Positions 63,925 through 64,000 of a stretch of 64,000 bases of DNA are shown here, piece after piece. Source of the stretch: Gracilibacillus dipsosauri (GTDB lineage Bacteria; Bacillota; Bacilli; Bacillales; Amphibacillaceae). Below the pieces are notes generated by a model that had not been told where the DNA came from, did no database searches, and worked only from the letters and a program-made list of their open reading frames with translations. Numbering within the stretch: the first letter of the stretch is position 1; each line of letters opens with the position of its first letter. Location of the stretch: contig NZ_QGTD01000003.1 of assembly GCF_003176895.1 (NCBI RefSeq), positions 27,793 through 91,792 on the forward strand, written 5' to 3'. The translations under genes and the position numbers were made by a program.

Positions 63925-64000
63925 TGAACTGCCCCCTGTCAAGTAGACAGGTAAATAAACAAAATATTTTGTGCCATGTATGACTTTCATGCATGGCTTT
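63925..64000. mobile_element. Possible IS3-type element end at window edge
   Basis: TGAACTGCCCCC followed by TGTCAAGTAGACAGG resembles the terminal inverted repeats of IS3-family elements in Bacillaceae (TGAAC...CCCC...GACA). The element would continue past the window and no transposase is visible here. Weak, pattern-based call. Confidence 0.35.
63973..64000 (+). terminator. Hairpin at the window edge
   Basis: GCCATG and CATGGC are reverse complements 13 bases apart, followed by T residues that run to the last base. It may terminate the PL11 transcript or belong to the suspected IS end. Confidence 0.5.

Noticed and set aside
63601..63990. 129-residue minus-strand open frame at the window end
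   Set aside because: Antisense to the conserved C-terminus of the PL11 lyase; no family features.

Overview
The window is low-GC, densely packed Firmicutes DNA from a Bacillaceae-type bacterium. The evidence is strong GGAGG-type ribosome binding sites, frequent TTG and GTG starts, Bacillus-type families (YkkCD, YdbST, YndM, YneR, LCP, NhaC), CcpA-type cre sites, SAM-I and guanidine-I riboswitches, and surface proteins with LPxTA sorting signals. NhaC and the acidic secreted enzymes would fit a halophilic or alkaliphilic genus such as Gracilibacillus or a relative, but the genus is an inference. No rRNA, tRNA, CRISPR array or intact prophage was seen.

Layout. 1-7.8 kb is housekeeping and envelope: the 5' part of a P-type cation ATPase gene behind a CBS/CorC membrane protein, an ArsR-type regulator, a CheY-like protein, a HesB-like protein, a flavin reductase, a Nudix hydrolase and an LCP ligase. 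8.0-14.6 kb is a six-gene minus-strand sugar operon (GH43, ThuA, Gfo/Idh/MocA, TIM-barrel isomerase, Gfo/Idh/MocA, zinc alcohol dehydrogenase) behind a promoter and a perfect-consensus cre. 14.8-19.4 kb has a polysaccharide deacetylase, a PepSY protein behind three 11-bp-phased direct repeats, a hemolysin III protein, a guanidine-I riboswitch with ykkCD, and nhaC. 19.5-24.4 kb holds a large LPNTA-anchored surface protein, yndM and a decaying stretch with two pseudogenes. 24.6-29.5 kb is a response regulator / ABC transporter / histidine kinase / serine hydrolase operon with a phased-repeat operator.

30.8-35.4 kb is a minus-strand operon with a galacturonokinase-like GHMP kinase and a sugar nucleotidyltransferase. 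35.5-42.1 kb is a SAM-I riboswitch followed by thiolase, acetoacetyl-CoA synthetase, a thiolase-fold protein lacking the usual Cys, a DUF35 protein, a 30-residue membrane peptide and a sodium:solute symporter. 42.2-46.7 kb is a LacI regulator and a sugar ABC transporter. 46.9-48.2 kb is an NCS2 permease. 48.5-55 kb is a 1877-residue wall-anchored pectinase (PL10 lyase plus CE8 esterase, with carbohydrate-binding and SLH-like modules) preceded by its likely AraC regulator. 55-60.6 kb holds a frameshifted remnant, a DUF418-ydbS-ydbT operon, a DUF2975/HTH pair, an NTF2-like protein and a 34-residue CxxC protein. 60.9-63.9 kb is a secreted PL11 rhamnogalacturonan lyase behind another perfect cre. 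A possible IS3-type end closes the window.

Together the genes describe a pectin and hemicellulose degrader. Wall-anchored and secreted enzymes cut homogalacturonan and rhamnogalacturonan-I, ABC and other carriers import products, an intracellular GH43/oxidoreductase operon processes glycosides, and the GHMP kinase plus nucleotidyltransferase could salvage galacturonate into an activated sugar. The strongest candidates for undescribed biology are the SAM-riboswitch-controlled acetoacetate/thiolase operon, the GH43/ThuA/double-Gfo-Idh operon, the bacterial galacturonokinase pair and the PL10-CE8 fusion.
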